Shown here in pieces: positions 32,846 through 42,283 of a DNA stretch of 64,000 nucleotides (position 1 is the stretch's first letter; every line of letters begins with the position of its first letter). The notes beneath the pieces were generated by a model. The model had not been told where the DNA came from. It ran no database searches and saw only the letters and a list, made by a program, of their open reading frames with translations. The stretch lies in assembly GCA_018136815.1 (NCBI GenBank), contig CM030938.1, positions 3,201,289-3,265,288 on the forward strand. Direction: 5' to 3'. Origin of the DNA: Isochrysis galbana. Its lineage: Eukaryota; Haptophyta; Isochrysidales; Isochrysidaceae. The translations under genes were made by a program, and so were the position numbers.

Positions 32846-33490
32846 TCATGTAGCAGCCCCTTTCCTGGACCCACCCGTCAGGATACACGCGGTCTCGGTT
32901 CTCCGACGACGAAAGAAACTTTGCATCATTTCAGCGGCCTCGTCTTGGAGGATGCCCGAATCTATCTGTATTGAATGGAATGGGTGGTCTCCAGGAATCC
33001 GCATCCCGCCTTCCACGGCGCCAAGCCGTGTGTTTTTCGTGGCGTAGACGAGGCGCCCTACCCGAAACGCAAACACCGCTGCGAGGCACATCGGGCACGG
33101 CTCCACAGTGACGTAGAGAGTGCTCGGACGGATGTTGAGACGCCAATTGCCTGCCGCTCCTGCAGCAGCCCGGAGGCACAGCATCTCGGCATGAGCCGAG
33201 GCATCACCAAGCTCTTCCACCCGATTGCGCCCCAACGCCAGCACCGCGTCGTCCATGGTGAGCACGGCGCCAATGGGGACTTCGCCAGCCTCTGCAGCAG
33301 CTGCTGCTTGCACGAGGGCCATCCGCATGAACTCTGCGTCCTGCGAGCCGAATGGCGTGGACGAGTAGAATGCCTGCGAGACACGCTGGTGAATGCGTGG
33401 CCTTGCGCCTGCGCGCAGTACGCTCGTGCCCATCATGACGAGGAGGCTGAGCGCCATTGGCGATCGGGGCGCCGCGCTGGTGGTCGGCAC
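32846..33490 (-). CDS. tadA: tRNA-specific adenosine deaminase, TadA type, with presequence
   Basis: Single-exon frame of 214 residues. Residues ~52-205 match the bacterial/plastid TadA family, which converts adenosine 34 of tRNA-Arg(ACG) to inosine. Zinc site: H100-A-E102 (proton-shuttling Glu) and P131-C-P-M-C135. Other family marks are EAGEVPIGAVL, NRVEELGDASAHAE, NWRL, TLYVTVEPCPMC, GRLVYATKNTRLGAVEGG and the C-terminal FFRRRR. About 50 extra residues precede the domain: a hydrophobic stretch (12-29) and then a basic, Ser-rich part with QAFYSS near residue 41. That looks like a bipartite signal plus transit peptide of a complex plastid, though mitochondrial targeting cannot be excluded. 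Guanine and cytosine deaminases share the fold, but the TadA-specific spacing favours tRNA editing. Confidence 0.9.
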   Translation of the reverse strand: MPTTSAAPRSPMALSLLVMMGTSVLRAGARPRIHQRVSQAFYSSTPFGSQDAEFMRMALVQAAAAAEAGEVPIGAVLTMDDAVLALGRNRVEELGDASAHAEMLCLRAAAGAAGNWRLNIRPSTLYVTVEPCPMCLAAVFAFRVGRLVYATKNTRLGAVEGGMRIPGDHPFHSIQIDSGILQDEAAEMMQSFFRRRRTETACILTGGSRKGAAT

Positions 33491-33916
33491 GCCGCGGGCC
33501 TGCCGCGGCCGGCTGCGCCGCCTCGCTCTCCCTCGCTGGAGTAGAATATCATCCCTCTCTACTCTACTCTACTCTTCTACACTTTTGGAGTATTCATGGC
33601 ATGGTTCATGGTGAGAACACAGAATCTGCATACTTGAATATTGGTGGTCAGACCTTTACATGTAGGAGTATTGTAGGAGTGTTCACACACACACACACAC
33701 AAGGCGTATCCCCAGCGCCCCCAGAAAATTAAAAAAGAAGAACCAGGGAAAGTAAAGTACACCTAGGAGTAAAGTAGGAGAAGAGGAGAGCGAGCGAGTG
33801 GGGGGGCGGAGGGGGAGAGAAGAGACCCTAAAGTAGTAAAGTAGGGGGAGAGAGAGAAATGGTAGAAAAGCACCCCTAACGGCGAGGGCCGAGAAGAAAA
33901 GAGTCGGGGTGGGGGG
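33491..33916. other. Spacer with microsatellites
   Basis: Upstream of the deaminase. Contains (TCTAC)-like repeats at about 33557-33580, a (CA)n run at 33683-33701, then purine-rich sequence with GAGAGCGAGCGAG and AAAGTAGG words. No gene is supported. Confidence 0.6.
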
Positions 33917-34099
33917 CCTAGATGGGAAATACGTATTTACCGTATTTGGCCAGAGGCCAAATACATATGTATTTGGCTGTATTTGAAGCGCGTCCTGGGT
34001 TGTAGGCCTCGAATGTATTTGAAATGTATTTGGCCGGAGGCCAAATACATATGTATTTGGCTGTATTTGCAGGCCCCAGCACCGTATTTCCCATCTAGG
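33917..34099. mobile_element. MITE-like element with 16-bp terminal inverted repeats
   Basis: A 183-bp unit begins CCTAGATGGGAAATAC (33917-33932) and ends with its exact reverse complement (34084-34099). Inside are two 44-bp direct repeats (33942-33985 and 34026-34069, differing at one base), each made of two palindromes, TTTGGCCAGAGGCCAAA and AAATACATATGTATTT. Both flanks are G-rich (GGTGGGGGG), so a target-site duplication is possible but cannot be told from low complexity. No coding capacity, so movement would need an enzyme from elsewhere. Confidence 0.75.
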
Positions 34100-34287
34100 G
34101 TGGGGGGGGGAAGGTTTAGGTGACGGGCGGAGGAGGGTAATAAAGTGGGGGGGGGAGGGCGGGGGGAGGGGGGGGGGTCCCCTTCGGCCCTCCTCCCTGA
34201 TCGCGCTGCCTGGTATTACAAGTTAAAGGAGTGACTCCTAGCTCGTAATAGATGCGCGGAGGAGCGGTACGGTGGGGCTCGTGCGCA
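34100..34287. other. Spacer and probable promoter of the FN3-CS gene
   Basis: G-rich homopolymers (34113-34180), then a more mixed leader before the ATG at 34288. No TATA-like box stands out. Confidence 0.4.
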
Positions 34288-36031
34288 ATGGCGGCGGAGA
34301 GCCTCTCGCGCCTCCGCAGACTGGGCGGGAGCGTGGCGGGCGCAGCGATGGCCGCGATACCAAGGCGCGGGCTGATCGTCCGTGCCGCCATCCTTGTCTT
34401 CCTTCCCTTCCTTCCCATCTTCTTCCTCGTTGCCTTGCGCAGGTGAGCCTCCGGCCAGTGGCCACAAGAGTGGCTTTTACTTCCCTCCCTCCCTCCCTCC
34501 CTCCCTCCCCCTCATTCATCCGCTCTCTTCCTGACTCTCTTCCTCACTCTCTTCCTCCCTCTGTCACACACCCCCACCCCTCTCACCCTCTTCCCTCCTT
34601 TCGGGGCCGCCTGCGTGTGGTTGCTCGTGCGCGGCCCTATGGGTTGCAAACCCACATGCTGGTGGGCGGTAAACCAGCTGCTCTCCTCAACCCCTCGCCC
34701 CGTCTATCGGCTGCAGGCCCCTCACCTCAACAGCTATCCTCTCAGGGCTGGTCTTTACAGCCCGGAACACCTGGCTCGGTAAGGAGACGGCGAGGCAGTA
34801 TCGATGGCTCCGAAGGACGTCGGCGGAGGGCCCGCTTGTCTGGGCATTCAGGGCACTACGGCGGGCGTACGTTCGAGCCAAGCGCGCAACACTCGGCGCG
34901 GCTGTTTGCGACTCGGTTCCACTCCAGCCCTTGACTGTTGGAGCACAACAACGGGGCGTCACAACTGTCAAGCTGAAGTGGATTCCCAACATTCCCAACG
35001 ATCTCACTCGGGAGACGTATGAAGTCCAGCTCGCACCTGTTCTTCAAAACGCATCCAGCGCAACGAGTGGCTCCGGTGATGATGATGCCAGTCATAATTC
35101 ATACGCTTCATGGGTGAGTGTGTGCAAAGAGACGCAAGACACCAACCATACAATTGCAGGGCTTCGTGGGGGCGAGCTCTACCGTGTGCGAGTCCGTGCC
35201 TCAAACACCCGTGGCATCTCAGAATGGCGCGAGTGCTCGGTGCGCACCAAGCTCGCTCCGATTGACGGAGGCGCTCTGGGGCCTCTCCTAAGGCACCCTG
35301 CTCTCAGCGAGGCCAAACCGCCGATACGCAACTATTCCTGGACCCAGTCGACGACCAAGCCCGAGCTGTTGCTTCGTTTGCGGATGCCAACGGGAACAAG
35401 AAGCCGATCCCTCATCGTCACAGTGAAGAAGACGCATCTCTCGGTAAGTCGGATGGTTGAACTCTGCTTTGCCACGCGCTTGTGTGATCGTGAGTGCCCT
35501 CAATCACCGTCCGAATCGGGCACACAGGGGGCAGATCGCTCGGTGCAGCGTAGGACTGGTCACAGGGTTGCTTGAGTTGCCATGAAAGTACAGGATTGCA
35601 ATGAGCCCTCGCCATGAACAAACCGATGCACGGTACAAACCACACACGTTTCCAATTTGCCTGTTTTCGTCTCCCAGATTAGCCTTCTTGGAACACCAAT
35701 TCTCTCTGGAGACCTATGGGCAGAAGTGAAGGCGGACGAGTCCGAGTGGACGCTCGAGGAGCCCATTCCCCTGGACGAAGACGACACTGCCCCAAAGGAC
35801 AATAACGAGCGAGAACTGCGGCTTTTGCTCTTCAAAACGAATAAAACCTTTGACGTCACGATGTGGCCATGCGTGCTGAAGGGCCACCCCGAGGTCGAGA
35901 CCGGAGCTCTCAAAAGCGAGGCAGCTCGCGCCAAAGCAGCTGAACTAGACTCAAATAGCGAGGACGTCGTATCAGCCCTGCTACAGCAGATGTCTGAGGC
36001 GGGAGAGAGTTTACCTACGAACGACTACTAG
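34288..36031 (+). CDS. Membrane-anchored protein with FN3 and CS (p23/NudC-like) domains
   Basis: Exons 34288-34442, 34717-35443 and 35678-36031; introns 34443-34716 and 35444-35677 are GT-AG and keep the frame, giving 411 residues. An in-frame ATG at 34252 is possible, but CGCAATGG at 34288 is a better context. Residues 29-50 (LIVRAAILVFLPFLPIFFLV) are a single transmembrane segment or signal anchor. A basic region follows (to ~120). About 122-235 is a fibronectin type III domain (LKWIPN, YEVQLAPV, NHTIAGLRGGELYRVRVRA). About 257-370 is a CS domain (YSWTQS, LIVTVKKTHLS, GTPILSGDLWAEV, SEWTLEE, MWPCVL). CS domains are co-chaperone or scaffold folds of the HSP20 group. I know no named protein with this combination, so the function is open. 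The first intron is CT-rich with a (CCCT)n run near 34482. Confidence 0.8.
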
Positions 36032-36512
36032 CCGGATAGAAGGAGACGTAGCTCATAGTCAATTCTCTGAACGCAGGCTGGGAGACCGCTTCTTAGCAGT
36101 GCGCGCAGGCGCGAGCAGACAAGGCGCTATTTTGCCTAAATAGGATTCCACCTGAATAGGACTTCTCGTGTGCGGTATAGCCACAATCATTCCTCTTCGA
36201 CGCCCGAAGAAAGAAAGACCGATGAGGCTTCTTTTCTGCCAAACTAGGTCGCAGTTGCCTCCTTCGCTAGGTACCTTCCTAAAAATTCGTGATCCGATAA
36301 TGTCCGGTATGGGCATGTCGTAATTTTATTATGCTACATGCTTCACAGTGACAAAAGGCAAGCAAACTTCAGGGAGGAGCACCACCGTCGAGTCGAGGCG
36401 TGGCAGACTGTCGCATCCGCAAATCGACACTCATTGTTATATAATTCTCTTCTTTTGGCACCTACCGCTATACTTCTCTACTTTCTCACTTTCTCTCGTT
36501 CTTCAACTAACT
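36032..36512. other. Spacer downstream of the FN3-CS gene
   Basis: No supportable frame. AT content rises around 36420-36500. Probably the 3' flank of the preceding gene. Confidence 0.4.
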
Positions 36513-36737
36513 CTATAGTTGGTTGCCATGGGCCATGGGTATCATCGTCGGAGTAGTGGCAATTGTGATTGTGTAGGCCGTGCGCGTTTCCCCTGGGTAC
36601 AACTTAGACAGTATCGCATCTGCCTCGATGCCGATGACCTTCCCCACGTAAGTGCCGTGCCCAGGGAATGCCTTGCTGACCTCAGTGCCCACTCCGATGT
36701 TGGATTGTGCGCGGAGGATTGCATCCACGTTCGGCAA
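36513..36737 (-). pseudogene. Possible Tudor-like domain fragment
   Basis: The minus strand reads IGVGTEVSKAFPGHGTYVG, then KVIGIE. This follows the pattern G(T/K).V.K.F.G.G...G.V seen in small Tudor-like chromatin-binding folds of algae and oomycetes. A few bases on, another frame reads HYSDDDTHG, resembling the end of the same fold (Y.VRY.DDD). The pieces are in different frames and no larger gene surrounds them. Either a decayed copy or two unrecognised exons. Confidence 0.25.
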
Positions 36738-37984
36738 GCACCCAGGCTAGTTGGCAGCAATGGCAATGGCATCACCTAGGGAAAGCAGACCTTCAATCCT
36801 ACGAAGGACGAGTAGAATCTCGAGACGACCACCCTCCATTTATCTCGTAGTTGACCTTCACCAGCTTTCTCATGTCGAATGCGACGTTAGCGCGCTTGCT
36901 TTCGGGCTTTCGGGCGCCGCGACGGCCGATTTCGACGCGGCTTGGGTGCGCGTCGCGCTCGATTGGCGTCGTTGGCTGGCGGCTCCTCGGTATATGGGGC
37001 CTGGCTGTCGTCAGTCAAATCTTGGATGGACTGGCCGATTCGTTCCCTCGAGACTCGCCTTTGAGCTGCCTTGGCCGCGCCAGCGAGGTTAGCCCCTCCG
37101 CATGGACGGTGGCCTACACCCTCGCTGTTCGCCGCTGGCTTGCGCCGCCTACGATAGTCGCGCCAACCCGATTGGGTTGGCAACCGATACCGACTCGCTC
37201 GTCTGATGAATCGTTCGCTGACGGAGGGGTATTCGCCAACATGCCCTCCGTCGTACAACGCGCATTCCGTCGATTGTTCCGTTCTCAGCCTGCTCTCTTC
37301 TCGTCCGACTCTCTTCCGGCTGCCGCGCCCCGTTCTTTTCAGACGGCTCACACGTTGGTCGCCGCGTCTCCGTCCATTCCGGTCACTCGCAGTTTCGTTT
37401 CCGTTTCCGCTGTCGTTCCGCTTCGCCAGTTTTCAGTGCGCCTGACTTTGGTTCCGCGATTCCCCTTCCAGACGGGATCGCCGACAGATCGCCTTCTGAT
37501 CGTCGTCCGTCGTTGTCTGGCCGGAGTGTTTGGGTTTGATTTCAGTCGAGTTATGTGAGAAAGTCGTGGGGCGAGAGTCGGGGTGTTTTCCTGGGTGTCG
37601 TTGTCCGTCGTCCTGTCGTCAGTCGTCATCCGTCGTCGCTCTCGCTCTCGTCGCTCTCGCTCTCGTAACACTCATACCCAACAACCTCGCCTCTCCTCAC
37701 CAGCCCCTGCCATCACAGCCCTCCTCTCACTCGCCCTCGCCTCTCGCCGCTCGTTCCATGTCGTTCTCGCCGCCGTCCTCGCCCTCGCTCAAGCCCGCCT
37801 GCCCGCCTTCCTCTGCTGACGGGCTTCAGCCCGTCATCGTCTCCGAAGCCGTCTCCTCAGCCGCGCCTGCCGCCGGCTTGCCACCTTCCTCATTGCCCTC
37901 AGGCCCTAAGGGCCATCCCAATTCGTCAGCGATACAACAATAGACACAAAAACACGTCAAGATGGCACCCCCTACGGTAACATA
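36738..37984. other. Spacer with C/T-rich repeats, no supported gene
   Basis: Long open frames occur on both strands (for example 36851-37558 +, 37530-37943 +), but they are low in complexity and resemble no family. (CTCTCG)n-like repeats lie at 37636-37670. The stretch directly precedes a LINE fragment and may be part of a retroelement leader, which I cannot show. Confidence 0.4.
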
Positions 37985-38217
37985 GGAGGAGCCAATCTCC
38001 GAGACGCCATACGAAAGCGCACTTGGCTTTGTAGACGCCCACACACTCGTAAACGGCCGAAAGGGAGGGGGCTTCACCAGAATACCAGAATGTCCAACAC
38101 CGTGCACACAAGGATTGACCGCATATACACTCCGGGCGCCAGATCCAACATAGCATGGCAAAGGATCGGCCCACACCCCACTCTCTTCACGGGAAAAGGA
38201 TCCTCAGACCACCTCTA
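37985..38217 (+). mobile_element. LINE endonuclease fragment
   Basis: Aligns at DNA and protein level with 22037-22258 of the LINE in the gypsy LTR: LRDAIRK/LRRAMNE, GGGFTRI/LGGFTRL, then ARSNIAWQRIGPHPTLFTGKG-like sequence and SDHL at the end. Several frame changes show decay. Only ~230 bp remain, so this is a short, old relative. Confidence 0.75.
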
Positions 38218-38271
38218 GCTATTAATTAGTAGAAAAATGCTGCGCAGTAACAAGTAGCTTAGTAACTTTCT

Positions 38272-38848
38272 TCCTAGTTGGGCTGTCAGTCCGTAAGCTT
38301 ACGGTGCTTTTGAGCTTACACTTACATCAGAACTTACAGTAGTATAATATCAGCTTACTCCCCTATTACAATTACAACTTCTAGTATCGCTAGTATTATT
38401 ATTATACTCATACTTACTGGTTAATGGGGTGTGTTCAGCGTGCAGCGCGCGCGCCACACGCACACACTACATGTACATACGCACGGGAGAAGAAGTGGAG
38501 CATGCTGCCGACCACGCGCGAGAGCGCGGCGCGCGCGCAAAGGGGAGGGCAGCGCAAACACACAGAGAGCAGGGGGGTTGGCAGGTGCATGTGAAGAGGC
38601 CAAGAGGCCAAGGTTCAAGGTGGCGGTGGGTGGTGGGCAGCTAGCAGGAGCGAGATGGGGGGGAGGGAGCGGGCGGGCGCGCCTCTGCGCTCGTACGCGG
38701 GGGCTCGTTCCCGCTCCGGAGATTTGTTTTTTGTTTTATTTTTGAACTGGCACTAGACTGGCAGCCTAGGCACTAACATCAGTATATCAGCTCTTGGGGA
38801 GCTAATACTAATGTTTTAGTACTAATATCACTTACAGCCCAACTAGGA
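38272..38848. mobile_element. Candidate non-autonomous element with 15-bp inverted ends
   Basis: TCCTAGTTGGGCTGT at 38272-38286 is matched by its exact reverse complement at 38834-38848. The left inner part is AT-rich (38300-38420) and shares a block (near 38365-38400) with 54247-54287 in inverted orientation. The middle (38430-38760) is GC- and purine-rich, with an ACACAC-rich start. No transposase. Target-site duplication not clear. Confidence 0.5.
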
Positions 38849-39458
38849 CTTTTTTTGGATGTTGCTCGAGCTGTGCGCTGTGCATTGCGATGATGCGGGC
38901 ACACCAAGTAGCAGGTAGTGGGAGTAGCGCCGCGCGCTTGTGTCGCGGGTGCTCTGTCGTCGCGGGGGCGTTTGGCGTGGTGCGGAGGGTCGTGCGGGGC
39001 GGGCCCAGTCGGTGGGGTAGCGAGTGCCCGGAGTAGCGCGGCGCCATTGGCGGCCCGGTGGTCGGATTCTTTCCTGTTCTTTCGCACATTCCTTAATTCC
39101 ACTGGATTTCATTGTTGCGCAAACGCGATGCGCGATGCGCAATAGTATCGATCGTATGGACGACGCGCACTGGCACGCTAAGAGATACGTTGTGGGAGCA
39201 TAAATTGTATCAATAGGCCACAGGCGCGCCGCATAGCATGGTCGTAGTGCGCCACCATCTATGGTGGTACCAACGTGCAGTCGGCGATACTTATCGAGTG
39301 AAACAACCAACCACCGAGACGCAATCATCCACCGTCCATCATTTTCCACCGTACTTGTGAATGAGAAGTCCTTGAAAACGCATCTCTTGAAGAAGAAGCT
39401 CGTTCAACTAGAGATGCATGCGGTCTTCCAACTTCGAACACGGCAGGCCGTTGATCAC
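38849..39458. other. Spacer, nothing recognised
   Basis: Open frames on both strands lack any recognisable domain. GATGCGCGATGCGCAA near 39127 is a small repeat. Confidence 0.4.
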
Positions 39459-39750
39459 GGCAGGCCGACGAGAGATTAGGAGAGAGGAACCAAACGCTCG
39501 CCCGCGTCTGGAAAGTCATTGCCCCGCCTTTTCCCATTCGCCTTCGGTCTTACCGAGAACCTTGCCTCAAGTGTCGACGAGTTGATCTTCCACACTAGTC
39601 ACCGTGGCAGGCCGACGAGAGATGAGGAGAGAGGAACCAAACGCTCTCCCGCGTCTGGAAAGTCATTGCCCCGCCTTTTCCCATTCGCCGTCGGTCTTAC
39701 CGAGAACCTTGCCTAAAGTGTCGACGAGTTGATCTTCTACACTTGTCACC
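39459..39750. repeat. 147-bp tandem duplication
   Basis: GGCAGGCCGACGAGAG occurs at 39459 and 39606, and the ~147 bp that follow match with few changes (both units hold TGGAAAGTCATTGCCCCGCC and TTACCGAGAACCTTGCCT). The small number of differences suggests a fairly recent duplication. It lies just downstream of the NudC-like gene's 3' end. Confidence 0.85.
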
Positions 39751-39989
39751 GTTCCGTCCGGGTTGACCTGCCGAGGCGATCGGAATGAGTTCGGGATAAT
39801 ACGGGGTGGGTCCTGGGCGAGGAACCATCCGGAAAGACCATGAATGCAGTAGGGATGCCTAGCCTCAGATGTGGGCCCTCTATGGACTGGGGAGGCTAAT
39901 ACCATAGACACTTGTGTACTGTGTTGCAAGGTTGTGCTCGACACACAACGACCCACCCGGGCATAAGAGAACTGTGCAATGGCCATGCA
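39751..39989. other. Short spacer, likely 3' flank of the NudC-like gene
   Basis: A minus-strand open frame continues through here into the tandem duplication but resembles nothing known. Confidence 0.4.
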
Positions 39990-41165
39990 TCATACCGTTG
40001 GTTTGAGGGTGACTTCCCAAGCGGACATGTCTGGGAACCGGGTGAAGAAATCTTTCCACGCCTTTTCGGCTTGCTTGGGGTCGTACTTCTTGTTCGGATC
40101 ACTCGATTCGGGGAGTTCGATCTTTTGCACGCGCAGTCGGCGTTCTCCGGTTGGATAGAGTAGATTTGTGGCCTGACCTTCTTCACATCTAGAAGTAGGT
40201 GCAGGGAGAAGCGGATGAGGGGATTGCGAGGCTCAGCCCACCATTGCAGGTTGGTCGTACTCAGAGATTGTCTATGAACACAAGCAGTCCACGCCTCAAC
40301 CCAAAACCCAGTCCGGGATCCGTAATGCTATCGAGTATCAAGTGGAGGGCATCGGTGAAGGATGCTGTTCGTAACTCCCACTTCACCTGTCCGTGTTGAT
40401 TTCAGGGTCCCCTACTATCAGACATGGCCACCAGGTCGGCCGCTCGATTTGTAGCTTTGGGACAGTAATTACGAGTCTATGCGAATCTTGGAGCTGCCAC
40501 ATGGCCTCATCCGCTCGCACGATTGCATGGAGCTTTCCGTCGATCACTGGAGGTTCTCCTCGGACGCCACACAAAATCGTGCCAACCGTCACCTGAATGC
40601 CGGAATGGGAGACGTGAGCATAGCGCTCTAAAAGATACGGGGTCGGCCTTCTGGAAGCAATCGTGTGCCGTGGCGCTGGCCCAATCACCTTACACACAAC
40701 CTCCTGCTTCGATGTGCCGGGCGGTAGATCAACGGCGACAGTGATTTCCCCCAATTCTTGCGTCCACCTGTACCGATCGCAAACGGCACCGTTGCGGATC
40801 ACCTCCTCTCCCTTTGCCTGCTCTGCCAATTCTGCGCGCTTGATAGAGCGTAGCGCCGCGAGCTGCTGTTGAGCAGCGACGACATGGAGCGCCTCAGCAT
40901 CATCCTCATCAATCTCGACGATGCGTGGCTCAACAGCGGACAGAACCTCATCCTTGTGGCGGCGGAGGGCGTCGCGGAGCAAATGACGTTCCTCCATGCC
41001 GAGCCCTGCCTTCTTCGCAGCGGCCATCGCGGCAGCCTCGCTGCGCACGAGCGTGGGGACTGAGAGGCGTGCGTCGATCAGGTTGCCGAGCGCGTCCTGC
41101 GAGAGCTGCGCCGAGAGGCAGAGCTGGCGGAGCTCATAGATCTCGCGGGCGTCGAGCTCGGCCAT
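39990..41165 (-). CDS. NudC-like CS-domain protein (three exons)
   Basis: Exons 41165-40689, 40592-40387 and 40188-39990; introns 40593-40688 (96 bp) and 40189-40386 (198 bp), both GT-AG. Phases join exactly, giving 293 residues. The first ~130 residues are mostly helical and charged (ELDAREIYELRQL). About 132-228 is a CS domain very close to NudC: YRWTQELGEITVAVDLP, VGTILCGVRGEPPVIDG, WQLQDSHRLVITVPKL, WWPCLIVGDPEINT. The C-terminal exon ends EKAWKDFFTRFPDMSAW, which lines up with the conserved LKKFM..HPEMDFS tail of NudC and supports the third exon. NudC proteins are HSP90 co-chaperones linked to dynein and microtubule functions. An ATG 59 codons upstream (41342) would add a low-complexity leader, so 41165 (MAELDAR) is preferred. 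Confidence 0.85.
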
Positions 41166-42283
41166 GGCGAGGCGCGCACGCCCACTTCTCACGCGCGCCC
41201 GGCTGAGGGAGAAAAGGGCGGCGGAGAGAGGGCGAGGAGGGAAGAGAGAAGGGGGAGGGAAAGGGAGGGGGGTTAGGCGGAGGCGCCGGGCACACGCGCG
41301 CGTGGCGGGAGAGCGCTGGCAGAGTAAAAGAGAAAGCCCCACTTCCCATAGAGTAAAGTAGCCCGAAGAATAAGCGAGAGCTCGATCTCTCTAAAAAGAG
41401 GGAGAAGAAGAAGAGAGGGCGCGAGGCAGCGGAAGAATCCGCAGAAGGAGAGAAGAAGAAGTTGGGGTGTTTTGAAGAGATGAGTGAACAGGGTGGAGAG
41501 GGGGGAGGAGGAGTGTGCTGGTGGACCGGAATAGAAAATTCAGTGCCCTAAGCCCTAAGCTAATTATTCCCAGCAACATTATTCAACATAGAACATTGTA
41601 CTTCCCCTCTGCATCTATTGGTATCGGGGCCCTCTGAAACGTCTAGAGCCTACCCCAACAACAAAACAATGAAGGCACTGGACAAGGACAAGAAAATCTA
41701 GCAAAAGTGTGTAAGTGTAAGTGTAAGCTCTAGCTCTAGCTCTAGCATCTAGCTATTTATCCTCTTGCTCTTGTCCTAGAAATGGAAATGGGAGAAATGG
41801 CTGATTTGTATGTCGGGGGAGAAAATAAAAGTCTCTGGGGGTCCGGGGGGGGGGGGGGGGGCGGAGAAGAAAGACGAACCTGAGGGCTGAGGTGCTGCTC
41901 GCAGTCCCTGCTCCCTGCGTCTCTGGTTCCACCCGCGGGTTCCACGATCACAGGGTGGGGGTCCGCCGGGCACCTCGCCCCCTGCCCACAACACAGGTCA
42001 AGCGCGCCCGTCCATATGGCACATACAGGACATTGGGCGTGGTAGTATCATGTATGTATGGCCTTCATCTACTACCAACTACAACGGATCGTATGGCAGT
42101 CCGAGTTGAGACATATGCACTCACATCAATGAGCAATACAGTAAATCCCACCTTTCAGTCAGCCGCGTACCACTTTTGCACCTTTGAAATGAGTCCATTT
42201 AGGTTGATGTCACATCAACGATTGGTATCTCGTGAAGCCGTCTGTGTCCTCCGTTTCCTCTTCACCTCCATCTTCTCTTTCTC
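41166..42283. other. Spacer between NudC-like and METTL16-like genes
   Basis: Purine-rich 41210-41520 (probable leader and promoter of the minus-strand NudC-like gene), then mixed sequence. TGTAAG and AGCTCT microsatellites lie at 41708-41750 and a G run near 41849. No gene is supported. Confidence 0.5.

Noticed and set aside
34612-34690. tRNA-like sequence in the first intron of the FN3-CS gene (GGGTTGCAAACCCACATGCT)
   Set aside because: No B box (GGTTCGAATCC-like) and no acceptor stem could be paired.
36851-37558. Plus-strand frame of 235 residues
   Set aside because: Arg/Ser/Pro-rich, no domain, in a spacer next to a LINE scrap; not enough to call a gene.
37530-37943. Plus-strand frame with MSFSPPSSPSLKP, which looked like a gag start
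   Set aside because: The resemblance is only composition; no LTR or pol follows.
39663-39986. Minus-strand frame of 107 residues, first considered as a further NudC exon
   Set aside because: The NudC-like gene already ends at a stop at 39990 with a fitting C-terminus; the frame also runs through a tandem duplication.
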